Source of the DNA: Clusia tigrina
Taxonomy: Eukaryota; Arthropoda; Insecta; Diptera; Clusiidae
Assembly: GCA_920105625.2 (NCBI GenBank)
Contig: OV050030.1
Location: 89,313,652 to 89,377,651, forward strand
Length of the DNA: 64,000 bases
Reading direction: 5' to 3'
Each line of letters begins with the position of its first letter. Positions within the stretch are counted from its first letter, which is position 1. Made by a program: the position numbers and the translations under genes. Of the stretch, positions 24,244 to 38,178 are shown piece by piece. The notes under the pieces are model-generated. The model made no database searches. It was not told the DNA's origin and was given only the letters and a program-made list of their open reading frames with translations.

Positions 24244-26310
24244 AGTCTACTGGCCTCCTGGACTGGGCCGCTGGAAGTTTCCATGGTCCCTTTGTTGCAA
24301 TTGTCCTTCACTGCATTCCGCTGCCCGATGTCCCACTCGTCCACATGAGAAGAATTTCAACCCCTGTATGGTATTGCTCATTCTCGCATCACTTCTGGAA
24401 TTCCAATTTGGTCGCAGCTGACCACTCCACCCGTATTGAAGGGACTTCTTGCTTGGTTAATTCCTTCTGTTGAATTAACTCGGGACGACTGAAGTTACCC
24501 CTGCTGTCCCTCAAGGGTGGATCCGGGCGCCACGTAGCTGGCTGCCTTCTACTCTGATCCAATTTTGTGTGTCCTTGGCTCTGTCTACTTGCCTCATGAC
24601 CATATGTTTGGCACTCCATACAGTAGGGCTTGTTTTTGCGTGTAAAGCATCCATCCCTTGTATGACTTGGCTTACGGCAGAATGAGCAAATGGGTTTTCT
24701 TGGCTGGAATCTCTCGACTAGGAATCATTGGTCTCTTTGTTGCGAAAATTGGCCCATCAATCTACCGACTTCACTTATGTTCCGTTGCTATACCGGTCCT
24801 ACCTCTGCAGGAGCATTAGCCCAGCAGATTCCACCTGTTGTCATTCGTTGTTATATTGCTGCTTCAGCGGAAGAGACCGCTTCCACTAGCTCTGCCTTAC
24901 TCCTCTGCGTTAGATTAAGCGTGTAATTTGCTAAATCCCTATTTATCAGGCCTGCTTTGAACACAGAAATTAGCTCATTCCACTTGAGCCTTGTATGCTA
25001 CAATGTTTCCTGGAAACAGACTGTTGGCTTCCGCCTCAGCAGCGTTCCTCAAGGATCTAAGCCTTCGTCCCCATGCTCTCAATTCCTCCCCAGGTTTCTG
25101 AGTTGATTCCCGTATGAGACAGTCGAATGACTTTTGTTTTAAGTACGTTCTATCTAAAAGCGCATATAAATTCGACAGAGTGCTTACTGAGCTATGCGCT
25201 AGTAAATCCAACGCATCACCTGTGGTCCTTTGCCTAATCACTTTATTAAGTGTTCCCCGTCTGCTTCCGGAAGACTCTGCTGTGCTATCTCACAACCTTC
25301 TTTGAAGCGCCTGATCTCAGTTCTCAGATCATACAACTTCTCCACCGCATGAGCAACTTCCAGAATGCCCATTTTACTTCTTTGTGTTTTCTTAATTGCT
25401 GGTAAAATCTTAGCGTTATTAATCTCTTGGGGGGTTTCCAGATTCACTTCTCCCGGATCTGAGATGTACATGACCAGTGACGGACTCAAACTAATTAATC
25501 TTCGACCGTTTGCTCCTGCACGCGAAACACTGTCCACAGTATGGGGGCTTTGCTGCTTTGTTACTGGTTCTGGCTCTTTTGGGGGATATACCAGGTTTTC
25601 ATTATATACCGGACTTTCCGGCGAAAAAGGTTCGACGCCGCTCTCAGATGTGCCAAACAAAAATTCCGCTTGCCTCTCTTCACTAAATACTAATCTTAGC
25701 TTTACCACGCGAGTTAATTTCTTCTGGTGTTGAATATTCCGGCCAGCGAACTTCCGGAGGCAATGTCAATACTGTCTGTGTATATCCAGCCGTTGCTGAT
25801 TTCGATCTCTCTCTATTCGTTGAGGTACTATTGGTCGTCCGTCCTCTTTTTAATTCTGCACACTCCTCTAACAGTGATGCTGCTTCCTCTGTTTCTGACA
25901 ATCTTTGAGAAAGTTCCTTCACCTTATTCTCAAGATACTGCTTTTGTGCTCTCAAATCTTCTGTTTCTTTATGAAATTTGAACAATTTCTCCTCTGTCCT
26001 GTTTTGGATTGCTGTCCAGGCTTGATCCGCTACCTCTAATGGCGACAGAGCTCCTCCGGCGTTTGCCAGTTTCTACAATTCCTGAGTTTCTTCCCTGCTC
26101 GTACTCGCTTCGAACTAGTCAGCTATTTTCCCCAGCAAACAGTTCTACCTCTGACTGTACGGATTTCAATCTTATTTCCTCATCAACCAGTTTTTGAATC
26201 GCCTCGCCAATTTGCTCCTGTATCAGCATTAACCCCTGCGCTTCCTTTGTCATATCCAAAAACCAGAACAGGTTGCGTATCCCCAAAAATGATTTACAAA
26301 TGAAACCCAA
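24244..26310 (-). pseudogene. gag pseudogene, unit 6
   Basis: Segments: N-terminal 26119-26310 (extra C variant), coiled coil 25683-25985, mid 25238-25708, capsid-like 24975-25241, knuckle region about 24580-24690. It is broken by the same frameshifts as its neighbours. Confidence 0.87.
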
Positions 26311-27987
26311 TAATTGTTAAAATTTGTTTATTGATTACCATCTTATCCCAATATTTTATTACATTATACTTATCGGTTTAATACAAGTTTATTTAAAATT
26401 ACAATAGTCTCATCCTGAGGCATCAGGGGCCGGATGCTCAGTAGTCAATTCCAATCCAGCGGCAATCTGAGGTTCCCCTGACGTCTCTCCAGCTGCTTCT
26501 CCTCTAATCGGCATACATCTTGCCACAATCTGTTAGCGTGTCCCCACGGGATTGGAACCTCCACCGTGTCCTGTTCCTTCAACGCTTCTCTCAGGTATGC
26601 TAAACGATTCCGTTCGCGTTTCTACTCTCCTCCCCTTTTCCTTATTCCCAGTCGTTTTCAATCCTGCAGAAAAGGCGTTATATCCCTTAGTTGCCGTTCC
26701 CTAGAGAATCGATTATAAACCATAATCTCCTCTAGATTCCCCTAGCTTCTGTAGCGTTTGTCAGTGTGGGTTTCTAGCAGAGAATCGATTATAAACCATA
26801 ATCTGCTCTAGATCCCCTAGCTTCTGTCAGTTGGTATAACTTTGTTTAGTTCTATGCGTCTGGTCTGCGTGATGCCGAAAGAAAGAAAGAGCGTCTGGTC
26901 TGCCTGATGCGGAAAGAAGGAAAGAGCGTCTTGTCTGCCTGATGCCGAAAGAAAGAAAGAGGCTGATCTGCTAGTTGCTCCTGCTTTTATGCTCCAGCTT
27001 CAGTGTAGATCATCTAATAGCTGTTGTTGTGCGGGAACTGTAGTTTGTTGTGGCACCTGTCTGCCATCTCGTGCTGTTGCATGTTGCTACTGTTTCCCGC
27101 ATTGTTCTTCTTGTTTGAATTTGACCTTGGGCCACCTTGAGTACATTGTTGTTGTTTTCTCTCTGTTGTTCTTGTAAGTTTTTGCCCTTGGGCCACCTTC
27201 AATATTGTGTTGTTGTTGTGATGATTTACCTTGTTGTTGTTCCTTGTCTTGTTTGTTGTTGTTGCTATTTGCCCTTCGGCCACCTTCAGCACTTTGTTGA
27301 TATTTTATATCGATGACATAAAATATTTATAAATATTAAATATTGGATATTTAATTCTGCTTCTCCTCTTTATGCTTTGTCCGCCCTGTTGGTGTGCTTA
27401 GCGATCGGTCTGTCGTGGTTCACTTTGTGCTTGGCCTTCGTTTTTGGGTGTTGTTAGTGGGTTATTTTCCGAACTAATGCAGTCGGCAACTTCTGTCGCG
27501 ATCTCTTGTGAATTCATATCAGTGCGTTAGGCACTGTTGTTGTAAATTCATATCAGTGCGTTGGGCACTGTGGTTGTACATTCATATTATTTTAACTGTG
27601 GTCAGCCGTTTGCACAATTGTTTGTGTGATATTCTCCTGTGTTATCTTGCGTTGTTGACTTCGTTGCATGTTTTTCGTCGCTTATCACAAGGTTCCACTG
27701 TCTGACTTAATTGTGGCTGTGTCTTCTGTCCTCCCAACGCAGAGTATAACACTTGTTGTTGGTAGCATTACTATGGTGGGAGGTGTCTTAGACTCACTTG
27801 TATGATGGCTGCTGCACTAAATATGATGGCGGTTGTGTGTGTGGGGTTTTAGCAATGAAAGTGGGAGGTGCCAAAGTCTTAAGACTATTTTCGTGTATAT
27901 TTTAGGGTAGGTTGTTTAAGCACTTGGCCCCTATGTTAAATATACACGTTATGACAAAACTGAATATGTAGGGGCAAATTTACGCCT

Positions 27988-28971
27988 ATAATTTGCTCCT
28001 CACACATTTAACATTCCTTCCACGGCAGTCTGTACTATTTTTGGTTTATTGGTGGTTGATCCACTCTAGTATGTATTTCATGCTCTACTTCCGGTTATAT
28101 GTTAGCTGGTCTTCTTCCAGCAAAAATATGTCATGGAATGACATACATATGGCTTCTATTGATGCCGTCTCTTCTGAATTTACGATTGGGTCTAGCTTCA
28201 GTGATTCTAGTACTCTCTCCATCCTTTTTCTTATATCTGCCTGCTTAATCTGATTAACCGATCCATAATTCGGTTCTTTAAAATGATCATAACTAGTGAA
28301 GTTAGGCCTAAAATTCTTATCCATATAGTAGTCCTCTTCTGATGCATTTAGTACGCAAGCGTACGCCTTACCCTTGTCAACGTGCGTTATGGTCTCTCCC
28401 ATATATACGCCCTCCGCTAGCTGCTGCTTGTGCAAACAAACTGTCCGAAGTTTCGTGTTAACATGTATAATAACTACTCTGGTTGACCTTGCGCTTACTA
28501 CCTCCATACTACTATTCATAACCCTATTCACGGTTCCTTCCTGCCATGACCTTAAGGGAAGAGTAAGGATTTTATTCTTATTATTATCATAAAACAATAA
28601 CTGTTTCTCTAGCGCATCAAGTATGGTGCGCCCCAAAGATTAGCGCGCCCAATTATCCCATCCGCCGGAATACCTGCCGTATCCAATTCCACTGTGTACA
28701 CTCTAACACTCATGCCCTTAACTTCACTGTGCCCTATTCTGAGCGACCCCAGTGTCCTGATGGAACCTCTAAGCGCTCCGTTAAGCGTTCTTACGTCCAT
28801 CTGATTAATCTCCAGCCCTTTCCGTAAAATAGTAGATTTTACGAGGCTGGTGTCCGCCCCTGAATCTACCAAAAGCACTAGCTTTCCACTAGCTGCCTCC
28901 TTGCAGGGTATCTCAATGAAAGCGTCACCCGTTCTGCTTACAACGAAGCAACGTCCTTTTGTTCTCAGCAT
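27988..28971 (-). pseudogene. pol pseudogene, unit 7: open retropepsin, RT stub
   Basis: The protease is open at 28609-28971 with DSGA, the linker ORF is at 28085-28636, and the RT stub is cut at the junction. It shares gagcgacccc (about 28742) with unit 8 only. Confidence 0.88.
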
Positions 28972-29350
28972 GGACGGGTATCTACTTCCTGACTCTTCAA
29001 GTTTTTTCCTCCATGCACCGCATCATATACTCTCTAAAAACTATCATGAATATCTTAACTATACATTCTCGTACCGCCTACGCGGCAATTGGACTATACT
29101 TTCTAACCTTATTAAAACTTAACTTAAGTACTAGAATCATCACAGTTACCCAATTCAAAATTCAAAACGCAATCAACAATTTTTTCCCGGAGAGACTCTT
29201 GCTCCTCCGTATCTTGAACCATAGTTCTTGCATTACTCGGTACTGGGTATTGGAGAGCCTCTTGCTCCTCCTTCTCCTGGAATGTTGTTCTTACATTAGT
29301 AGTCACACGTACTTCTGGCCTAATTCTTTCTTCCTTTCTTTTGGCTTTCC

Positions 29351-31407
29351 AGTCTACTGGCCTCCTGGACTGGGCCGCTGGAAGTTTCCATGGTCCCTTT
29401 GTTGCAATTGTCCTTCACTGCATTCCGCTGCCCGATGTCCCACTCGTCCACATGAGAAGAATTTCAACCCCTGTATGGTATTGCTCATTCTCGCATCACT
29501 TCTGGAATTCCAATTTGGTCGCAGCTGACCACTCCACCCGTATTGAAGGGACTTCTTGCTTGGTTAATTCCTTCTGTTGAATTAACTCGGGACGACTGAA
29601 GTTACCCCTGCTGTCCCTCAAGGGTGGATCCGGGCGCCACGTAGCTGGCTGCCTTCTACTCTGATCCAATTTTGTGTGTCCTTGGCTCTGTCTACTTGCC
29701 TCATGACCATATGTTTGGCACTCCATACAGTAGGGCTTGTTTTTGCGTGTAAAGCATCCATCCCTTGTATGACTTGGCTTACGGCAGAATGAGCAAATGG
29801 GTTTTCTTGGCTGGAATCTCTCGGCTGGTCTCTTTGTTGCGAAAATTGGCCCATCAATCTACCGACTTCACTTATGTTCCGTTGCTATACCGGTCCTACC
29901 TCTGCAGGAGCATTAGTCCAGCAGATTCCACCTGTTATCATTCGTTGTTATATTGCTGCTTCAGCGGAAGAGACCGCTTCCACTAGCTCTGCCTTACTCC
30001 TCTGCGTTAGATTAAGCGTGTAATTTGCTATATCCCTATTTATCAGGCCTGCTTTGAACACAGAAATTAGGTCATTCCACTTGAGCCTTGTATGCTACAA
30101 TGTTTCCTGGAAACAGACTGTTGGCTTCCGCCTCAGCAGCGTTCCTCAAGGATCTAAGCCTTCGTTCCCATGCTCTCAATTCCTCCCCAGGTTTCTGAGT
30201 TGATTCCCGTATGAGACAGTCGAATGACTTTTGTTTTAAGTACGTTCTATCTAAAAGCGCATATAAATTCGACAGAGTGCTTACTGAGCTATGCGCTAGT
30301 AAATCCAACGCATCACCTGTGGTCCTTTGCCTAATCACTTTATTAAGTGTTCCCCGTCTGCTTCCGGAAGACTCTGCTGTGCTATCTCACAACCTTCTTT
30401 GAAGCGCCTGATCTCAGTTCTCAGATCATACAACTTCTCCACCGCATGAGCAACTTCCAGAATGCCCATTTTACTTCTTTGTGTTTTCTTAATTGCTGGT
30501 AAAATCTTAGCGTTATTAATCTCTTGGGGGGTTTCCAGATTCACTTCTCCCGGATCTGAGATGTACATGACCAGTGACGGACTCAAACTAATTAATCTTC
30601 GACCGTTTGCTCCTGCACGCGAAACACTGTCCACAGTATGGGGGCTTTGCTGCTTTGTTACTGGTTCTGGCACTTTTGGGGGATATACCAGGTTTTCATT
30701 ATATACCGGACTTTCCGGCGAAAAAGGTTCGACGCCGCTCTCAGATGTGCCAAACAAAAATTCCGCTTGCCTCTCTTCACTAAATACTAATCTTAGCTTT
30801 ACCACGCGAGTTAATTTCTTCTGGTGTTGAATATTCCGGCCAGCGAACTTCCGGAGGCAATGTCAATACTGTCTGTGTATATCCAGCCGTTGCTGATTTC
30901 GATCTCTCTCTATTCGTTGAGGTACTATTGGTCGTCCGTCCTCTTTTTAATTCTGCACACTCCTCTAACAGTGATGCTGCTTCCTCTGTTTCTGACAATC
31001 TTTGAGAAAGTTCCTTCACCTTATTCTCAAGATACTGCTTTTGTGCTCTCAAATCTTCTGTTTCTTTATGAAATTTGAACAATTTCTCCTCTGTCCTGTT
31101 TTGGATTGCTGTCCAGGCTTGATCCGCTACCTCTAATGGCGACAGAGCTCCTCCGGCGTTTGCCAGTTTCTACAATTCCTGAGTTTCTTCCCTGCTCGTA
31201 CTCGCTTCGAACTAGTCAGCTATTTTCCCCAGCAAACAGTTCTACCTCTGACTGTACGGATTTCAATCTTATTTCCTCATCAACCAGTTTTTGAATCGCC
31301 TCGCCAATTTGCTCCTGTATCAGCATTAACCCCTGCGCTTCCTTTGTCATATCCAAAAACCAGAACAGGTTGCGTATCCCCAAAAATGATTTACAAATGA
31401 AACCCAA
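29351..31407 (-). pseudogene. gag pseudogene, unit 7
   Basis: Segments: N-terminal 31216-31407, coiled coil 30780-31082, mid 30335-30805 (with Glu-to-Val), capsid-like 30072-30338 (Gly-to-Glu, private). A 10-bp net loss next to the zinc-knuckle region shifts the frame there, giving a different minus-strand reading at 29618-29857. Confidence 0.86.
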
Positions 31408-33082
31408 TAATTGTTAAAATTTGTTTATTGATTACCATCTTATCCCAATATTTTATTACATTATACTTATCGGTTTAATACAAGTTTATTTAAAATTACA
31501 ATAGTCTCATCCTGAGGCATCAGGAGCCGGATGCTCAGTAGTCAATTCCAATCCAGCGGCAATCTGAGGTTCCCCTGACGTCTCTCCAGCTGCTTCTCCT
31601 CTAATCGGCATACATCTTGCCACAATCTGTTAGCGTGTCCCCACGGGATTGGAACCTCCACCGTGTCCTGTTCCTTCAACGCTTCTCTCAGGTATGCTAA
31701 ACGATTCCGTTCGCGTTTCTACTCTCCTCCCCTTTTCCTTATTCCCAGTCGTTTTCAATCCTGCAGAAAAGGCGTTATATCCCTTAGTTGCCGTTCCCTA
31801 GAGAATCGATTATAAACCATAATCTCCTCTAGATTCCCCTAGCTTCTGTAGCGTTTGTCAGTGTGGGTTTCTAGCAGAGAATCGATTATAAACCATAATC
31901 TGCTCTAGATCCCCTAGATTCTGTCAGTTGGTATAACTTTGTTTAGTTCTATGCGTCTGGTCTGCGTGATGCCGAAAGAAAGAAAGAGCGTCTGGTCTGC
32001 CTGATGCGGAAAGAAGGAAAGAGCGTCTTGTCTGCCTGATGCCGAAAGAAAGAAAGAGGCTGATCTGCTAGTTGCTCCTGCTTTTATGCTCCAGCTTCAG
32101 TGTAGATCATCTAATAGTTGTTGTTGTGCGGGAACTGTAGTTTGTTGTGGCGCCTGTCTGCCATCTCGTGCTGTTGCATGTTGCTACTGTTTCCCGCATT
32201 GTTCTTCTTGTTTGAATTTGACCTTGGGCCACCTTGAGTACATTGTTGTTGTTTTCTCTGTTGTTCTTGTAAGTTTTTGCCCTTGGGCCACCTTCAATAT
32301 TGTGTTGTTGTTGTGATGATTTACCTTGTTGCTGTTCCTTGTCTTGTTTGTTGTTGTTGCTATTTGCCCTTCGGCCACCTTCAGCACTTTGTTGATATTT
32401 TATATCGATGACATAAAATATTTATAAATATTAAATATTGGATATTTAATTCTGCTTCTCCTCTTTATGCTTTGTCCGCCCTGTTGGTGTGCTTAGCGAT
32501 CGGTCTGTCGTGGTTCACTTTGTGCTTGGCCTTCGTTTTTGGGTGTTGTTAGTGGGTTATTTTCCGAACTAATGCAGTCGGCAACTTCTGTCGCGATCTC
32601 TTGTGAATTCATATCAGTGCGTTAGGCACTGTTGTTGTAAATTCATATCAGTGCGTTGGGCACTGTGGTTGTACATTCATATTATTTTAACTGTGGTCAG
32701 CCGTTTGCACAATTGTTTGTGTGATATTCTCCTGTGTTATCTTGCGTTGTTGACTTCGTTGCATGTTTTTCGTCGCTTATCACAAGGTTCCACTGTCTGA
32801 CTTAATTGTGGCTGTGTCTTCTGTCCTCCCAACGCAGAGTATAACACTTGTTGTTGGTAGCATTACTATGGTGGGAGGTGTCTTAGACTCACTTGTATGA
32901 TGGCTGCTGCACTAAATATGATGGCGGTTGTGTGTGTGGGGTTTTAGCAATGAAAGTGGGAGGTGCCAAAGTCTTAAGACTATTTTCGTGTATATTTTAG
33001 GGTAGGTTGTTTAAGCACTTGGCCCCTATGTTAAATATACACGTTATGACAAAACTGAATATGTAGGGGCAAATTTACGCCT

Positions 33083-34066
33083 ATAATTTGCTCCTCACAC
33101 ATTTAACATTCCTTCCACGGCAGTCTGTACTATTTTTGGTTTATTGGTGGTTGATCCACTCTAGTATGTATTTCATGCTCTACTTCCGGTTATATGTTAG
33201 CTGGTCTTCTTCCAGCAAAAATATGTCATGGAATGACATACATATGGCTTCTATTGATGCCGTCTCTTCTGAATTTACGATTGGGTCTAGCTTCAGTGAT
33301 TCTAGTACTCTCTCCATCCTTTTTCTTATATCTGCCTGCTTAATCTGATTAACCGATCCATAATTCGGTTCTTTAAAATGATCATAACTAGTGAAGTTAG
33401 GCCTAAAATTCTTATCCATATAGTAGTCCTCTTCTGATGCATTTAGTACGCAAGCGTACGCCTTACCCTTGTCAACGTGCGTTATGGTCTCTCCCATATA
33501 TACGCCCTCCGCTAGCTGCTGCTTGTGCAAACAAACTGTCCGAAGTTTCGTGTTAACATGTATAATAACTACTCTGGTTGACCTTGCGCTTACTACCTCC
33601 ATACTACTATTCATAACCCTATTCACGGTTCCTTCCTGCCATGACCTTAAGGGAAGAGTAAGGATTTTATTCTTATTATTATCATAAAACAATAACTGTT
33701 TCTCTAGCGCATCAAGTATGGTGCGCCCCAAAGATTAGCGCGCCCACTTATCCCATCCGCCGGAATACCTGCCGTATCCAATTCCACTGTGTACACTCTA
33801 ACACTCATGCCCTTAACTTCACTGTGCCCTATTCTGAGCGACCCCAGTGTCCTGATGGAACCTCTAAGCGCTCCGTTAAGCGTTCTTACGTCCATCTGAT
33901 TAATCTCCAGCCCTTTCCGTAAAATAGTAGATTTTACGAGGCTGGTGTCCGCCCCTGAATCTACCAAAAGCACTAGCTTTCCACTAGCTGCCTCCTTGCA
34001 GGGTATCTCAATGAAAGCGTCACCCGTTCTGCTTACAACGAAGCAACGTCCTTTTGTTCTCAGCAT
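33083..34066 (-). pseudogene. pol pseudogene, unit 8: retropepsin with I-to-S change, RT stub
   Basis: The protease is open at 33704-34066 with DSGA, but a private substitution (cccacttatccc, about 33747) changes the conserved I-I-G-R motif to I-S-G-R. The linker ORF is at 33180-33731. Confidence 0.87.
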
Positions 34067-34445
34067 GGACGGGTATCTACTTCCTGACTCTTCAAGTTTT
34101 TTCCTCCATGCACCGCATCATATACTCTCTAAAAACTATCATGAATATCTTAACTATACATTCTCGTACCGCCTACGCGGCAATTGGACTATACTTTCTA
34201 ACCTTATTAAAACTTAACTTAAGTACTAGAATCATCACAGTTACCCAATTCAAAATTCAAAACGCAATCAACAATTTTTTCCCGGAGAGACTCTTGCTCC
34301 TCCGTATCTTGAACCATAGTTCTTACATTACTCGGTACTGGGTATTGGAGAGCCTCTTGCTCCTCCTTCTCCTGGAATGTTGTTCTTACATTAGTAGTCA
34401 CACGTACTTCTGGCCTAATTCTTTCTTCCTTTCTTTTGGCTTTCC

Positions 34446-36501
34446 AGTCTACTGGCCTCCTGGACTGGGCCGCTGGAAGTTTCCATGGTCCCTTTGTTGC
34501 AATTGTCCTTCACTGCATTCCGCTGCCCGATGTCCCACTCGTCCACATGAGAAGAATTTCAACCCCTGTATGGTATTGCTCATTCTCGCATCACTTCTGG
34601 AATTCCAATTTGGTCGCAGCTGACCACTCCACCCGTATTGAAGGGACTTCTTGCTTGGTTAATTCCTTCTGTTGAATTAACTCGGGACGACTGAAGTTAC
34701 CCCTGCTGTCCCTCAAGGGTGGATCCGGGCGCCACGTAGCTGGCTGCCTTCTACTCTGATCCAATTTTGTGTGTCCTTGGCTCTGTCTACTTGCCTCATG
34801 ACCATATGTTTGGCACTCCATACAGTAGGGCTTGTTTTTGCGTGTAAAGCATCCATCCCTTGTATGACTTGGCTTACGGCAGAATGAGCAAATGGGTTTT
34901 CTTGGCTGGAATCTCTCGGCTGGTCTCTTTGTTGCGAAAATTGGCCCATCAATCTACCGACTTCACTTATGTTCCGTTGCTATACCGGTCCTACCTCTGC
35001 AGGAGCATTAGTCCAGCAGATTCCACCTGTTATCATTCGTTGTTATATTGCTGCTTCAGCGGAAGAGACCGCTTCCACTAGCTCTGCCTTACTCCTCTGC
35101 GTTAGATTAAGCGTGTAATTTGCTATATCCCTATTTATCAGGCCTGCTTTGAACACAGAAATTAGGTCATTCCACTTGAGCCTTGTATGCTACAATGTTT
35201 CCTGGAAACAGACTGTTGGCTTCCGCCTCAGCAGCGTTCCTCAAGGATCTAAGCCTTCGTCCCCATGCTCTCAATTCCTCCCCAGGTTTCTGAGTTGATT
35301 CCCGTATGAGACAGTCGAATGACTTTTGTTTTAAGTACGTTCTATCTAAAAGCGCATATAAATTCGACAGAGTGCTTACTGAGCTATGCGCTAGTAAATC
35401 CAACGCATCACCTGTGGTCCTTTGCCTAATCACTTTATTAAGTGTTCCCCGTCTGCTTCCGGAAGACTCTGCTGTGCTATCTCACAACCTTCTTTGAAGC
35501 GCCTGATCTCAGTTCTCAGATCATACAACTTCTCCACCGCATGAGCAACTTCCAGAATGCCCATTTTACTTCTTTGTGTTTTCTTAATTGCTGGTAAAAT
35601 CTTAGCGTTATTAATCTCTTGGGGGGTTTCCAGATTCACTTCTCCCGGATCTGAGATGTACATGACCAGTGACGGACTCAAACTAATTAATCTTCGACCG
35701 TTTGCTCCTGCACGCGAAACACTGTCCACAGTATTGGGGCTTTGCTGCTTTGTTACTGGTTCTGGCTCTTTTGGGGGATATACCAGGTTTTCATTATATA
35801 CCGGACTTTCCGGCGAAAAAGGTTCGACGCCGCTCTCAGATGTGCCAAACAAAAATTCCGCTTGCCTCTCTTCACTAAATACTAATCTTAGCTTTACCAC
35901 GCGAGTTAATTTCTTCTGGTGTTGAATATTCCGGCCAGCGAACTTCCGGAGGCAATGTCAATACTGTCTGTGTATATCCAGCCGTTGCTGATTTCGATCT
36001 CTCTCTATTCGTTGAGGTACTATTGGTCGTCCGTCCTCTTTTTAATTCTGCACACTCCTCTAACAGTGATGCTGCTTCCTCTGTTTCTGACAATCTTTGA
36101 GAAAGTTCCTTCACCTTATTCTCAAGATACTGCTTTTGTGCTCTCAAATCTTCTGTTTCTTTATGAAATTTGAACAATTTCTCCTCTGTCCTGTTTTGGA
36201 TTGCTGTCCAGGCTTGATCCGCTACCTCTAATGGCGACAGAGCTCCTACGGCGTTTGCCAGTTTCTACAATTCCTGAGTTTCTTCCCTGCTCGTACTCGC
36301 TTCGAACTAGTCAGCTATTTTCCCAGCAAACAGTTCTACCTCTGACTGTACGGATTTCAATCTTATTTCCTCATCAACCAGTTTTTGAATCGCCTCGCCA
36401 ATTTGCTCCTGTATCAGCATTAACCCCTGCGCTTCCTTTGTCATATCCAAAAACCAGAACAGGTTGCGTATCCCCAAAAATGATTTACAAATGAAACCCA
36501 A
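34446..36501 (-). pseudogene. gag pseudogene, unit 8
   Basis: Segments: N-terminal 36307-36501 (ends at TAG), coiled coil 35875-36177, mid 35430-35900, capsid-like 35167-35433. It has the same frame-shifting replacement by the zinc knuckles as unit 7 (minus reading 34713-34952). Confidence 0.86.
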
Positions 36502-38178
36502 TAATTGTTAAAATTTGTTTATTGATTACCATCTTATCTCAATATTTTATTACATTATACTTATCGGTTTAATACAAGTTTATTTAAAATTACAATAGTC
36601 TCATCCTGAGGCATCAGGAGCCGGATGCTCAGTAGTCAATTCCAATCCAGCGGCAATCTGAGGTTCCCCTGACGTCTCTCCAGCTGCTTCTCCTCTAATC
36701 GGCATACATCTTGCCACAATCTGTTAGCGTGTCCCCACGGGATTGGAACCTCCACCGTGTCCTGTTCCTTCAACGCTTCTCTCAGGTATGCTAAACGATT
36801 CCGTTCGCGTTTCTACTCTCCTCCCCTTTTCCTTATTCCCAGTCGTTTTCAATCCTGCAGAAAAGGCGTTATATCCCTTAGTTGCCGTTCCCTAGAGAAT
36901 CGATTATAAACCATAATCTCCTCTAGATTCCCCTAGCTTCTGTAGCGTTTGTCAGTGTGGGTTTCTAGCAGAGAATCGATTATAAACCATAATCTGCTCT
37001 AGATCCCCTAGCTTCTGTCAGTTGGTATAACTTTGTTTAGTTCTATGCGTCTGGTCTGCGTGATGCCGAAAGAAAGAAAGAGCGTCTGGTCTGCCTGATG
37101 CGGAAAGAAAGAAAGAGCGTCTTGTCTGCCTGATGCCGAAAGAAAGAAAGAGGCTGATCTGCTAGTTGCTCCTGCTTTTATGCTCCAGCTTCAGTGTAGA
37201 TCATCTAATAGTTGTTGTTGTGCGGGAACTGTAGTTTGTTGTGGCGCCTGTCTGCCATCTCGTGCTGTTGCATGTTGCTACTGTTTCCCGCATTGTTCTT
37301 CTTGTTTGAATTTGACCTTGGGCCACCTTGAGTACATTGTTGTTGTTTTCTCTCTGTTGTTCTTGTAAGTTTTTGCCCTTGGGCCACCTTCAATATTGTG
37401 TTGTTGTTGTGATGATTTACCTTGTTGTTGTTCCTTGTCTTGTTTGTTGTTGTTGCTATTTGCCCTTCGGCCACCTTCAGCACTTTGTTGATATTTTATA
37501 TCGATGACATAAAATATTTATAAATATTAAATATTGGATATTTAATTCTGCTTCTCCTCTTTATACTTTGTCCGCCCTGTTGGTGTGCTTAGCGATCGGT
37601 CTGTCGTGGTTCACTTTGTGCTTGGCCTTCGTTTTTGGGTGTTGTTAGTGGGTTATTTTCCGAACTAATGCAGTCGGCAACTTCTGTCGCGATCTCTTGT
37701 GAATTCATATCAGTGCGCTAGGCACTGTTGTTGTAAATTCATATCAGTGCGTTGGGCACTGTGGTTGTACATTCATATTATTTTAACTGTGGTCAGCCGT
37801 TTGCACAATTGTTTGTGTGATATTCTCCTGTGTTATCTTGCGTTGTTGACTTCGTTGCATGTTTTTCGTCGCTTATCACAAGATTCCACTGTCTGACTTA
37901 ATTGTGGCTGTGTCTTCTGTCCTCCCAATGCAGAGTATAACACTTGTTGTTGGTAGCATTACTATGGTGGGAGGTGTCTTAGACTCACTTGTATGATGGC
38001 TGCTGCACTAAATATGATGGCGGTTGTGTGTGTGGGGTTTTAGCAATGAAAGTGGGAGGTGCCAAAGTCTTAAGACTATTTTCGTGTATATTTTAGGGTA
38101 GGTTGTTTAAGCACTTGGCCCCTATGTTAAATATACACGTTATGACAAAACTGAATATGTAGGGGCAAATTTACGCCT

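Larger units (their letters stand above)
22868..27967 (-). mobile_element. Array unit 6 (complete, 5100 bp)
   Basis: LTR/leader block 27967-26311, gag 26310-24244, pol remnant 23871-22888. It is very close to unit 5. Private changes include gcattagcccagc at about 24820 and catcaggggccgg at about 26425. Confidence 0.93.
27968..33062 (-). mobile_element. Array unit 7 (complete, 5095 bp)
   Basis: LTR/leader block 33062-31408, gag 31407-29351, pol remnant 28971-27988. It shares with unit 8 a 7-bp insertion (caattcaaaattcaaaacgc, about 29155) and a 13-to-3-bp replacement (ctctcggctggtctc, about 29820). It shares with unit 9 the tggcacttttggg variant (about 30668). A private 2-bp loss lies in the LTR block at about 32258. 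Confidence 0.93.
33063..38158 (-). mobile_element. Array unit 8 (complete, 5096 bp)
   Basis: LTR/leader block 38158-36502, gag 36501-34446, pol remnant 34066-33083. Its pol side resembles unit 7 (7-bp insertion, ctctcggctgg). Its LTR side resembles unit 9 (gcgctaggc, caagattccac, cccaatgcag, ttatactttg). This is a mosaic copy. Confidence 0.93.
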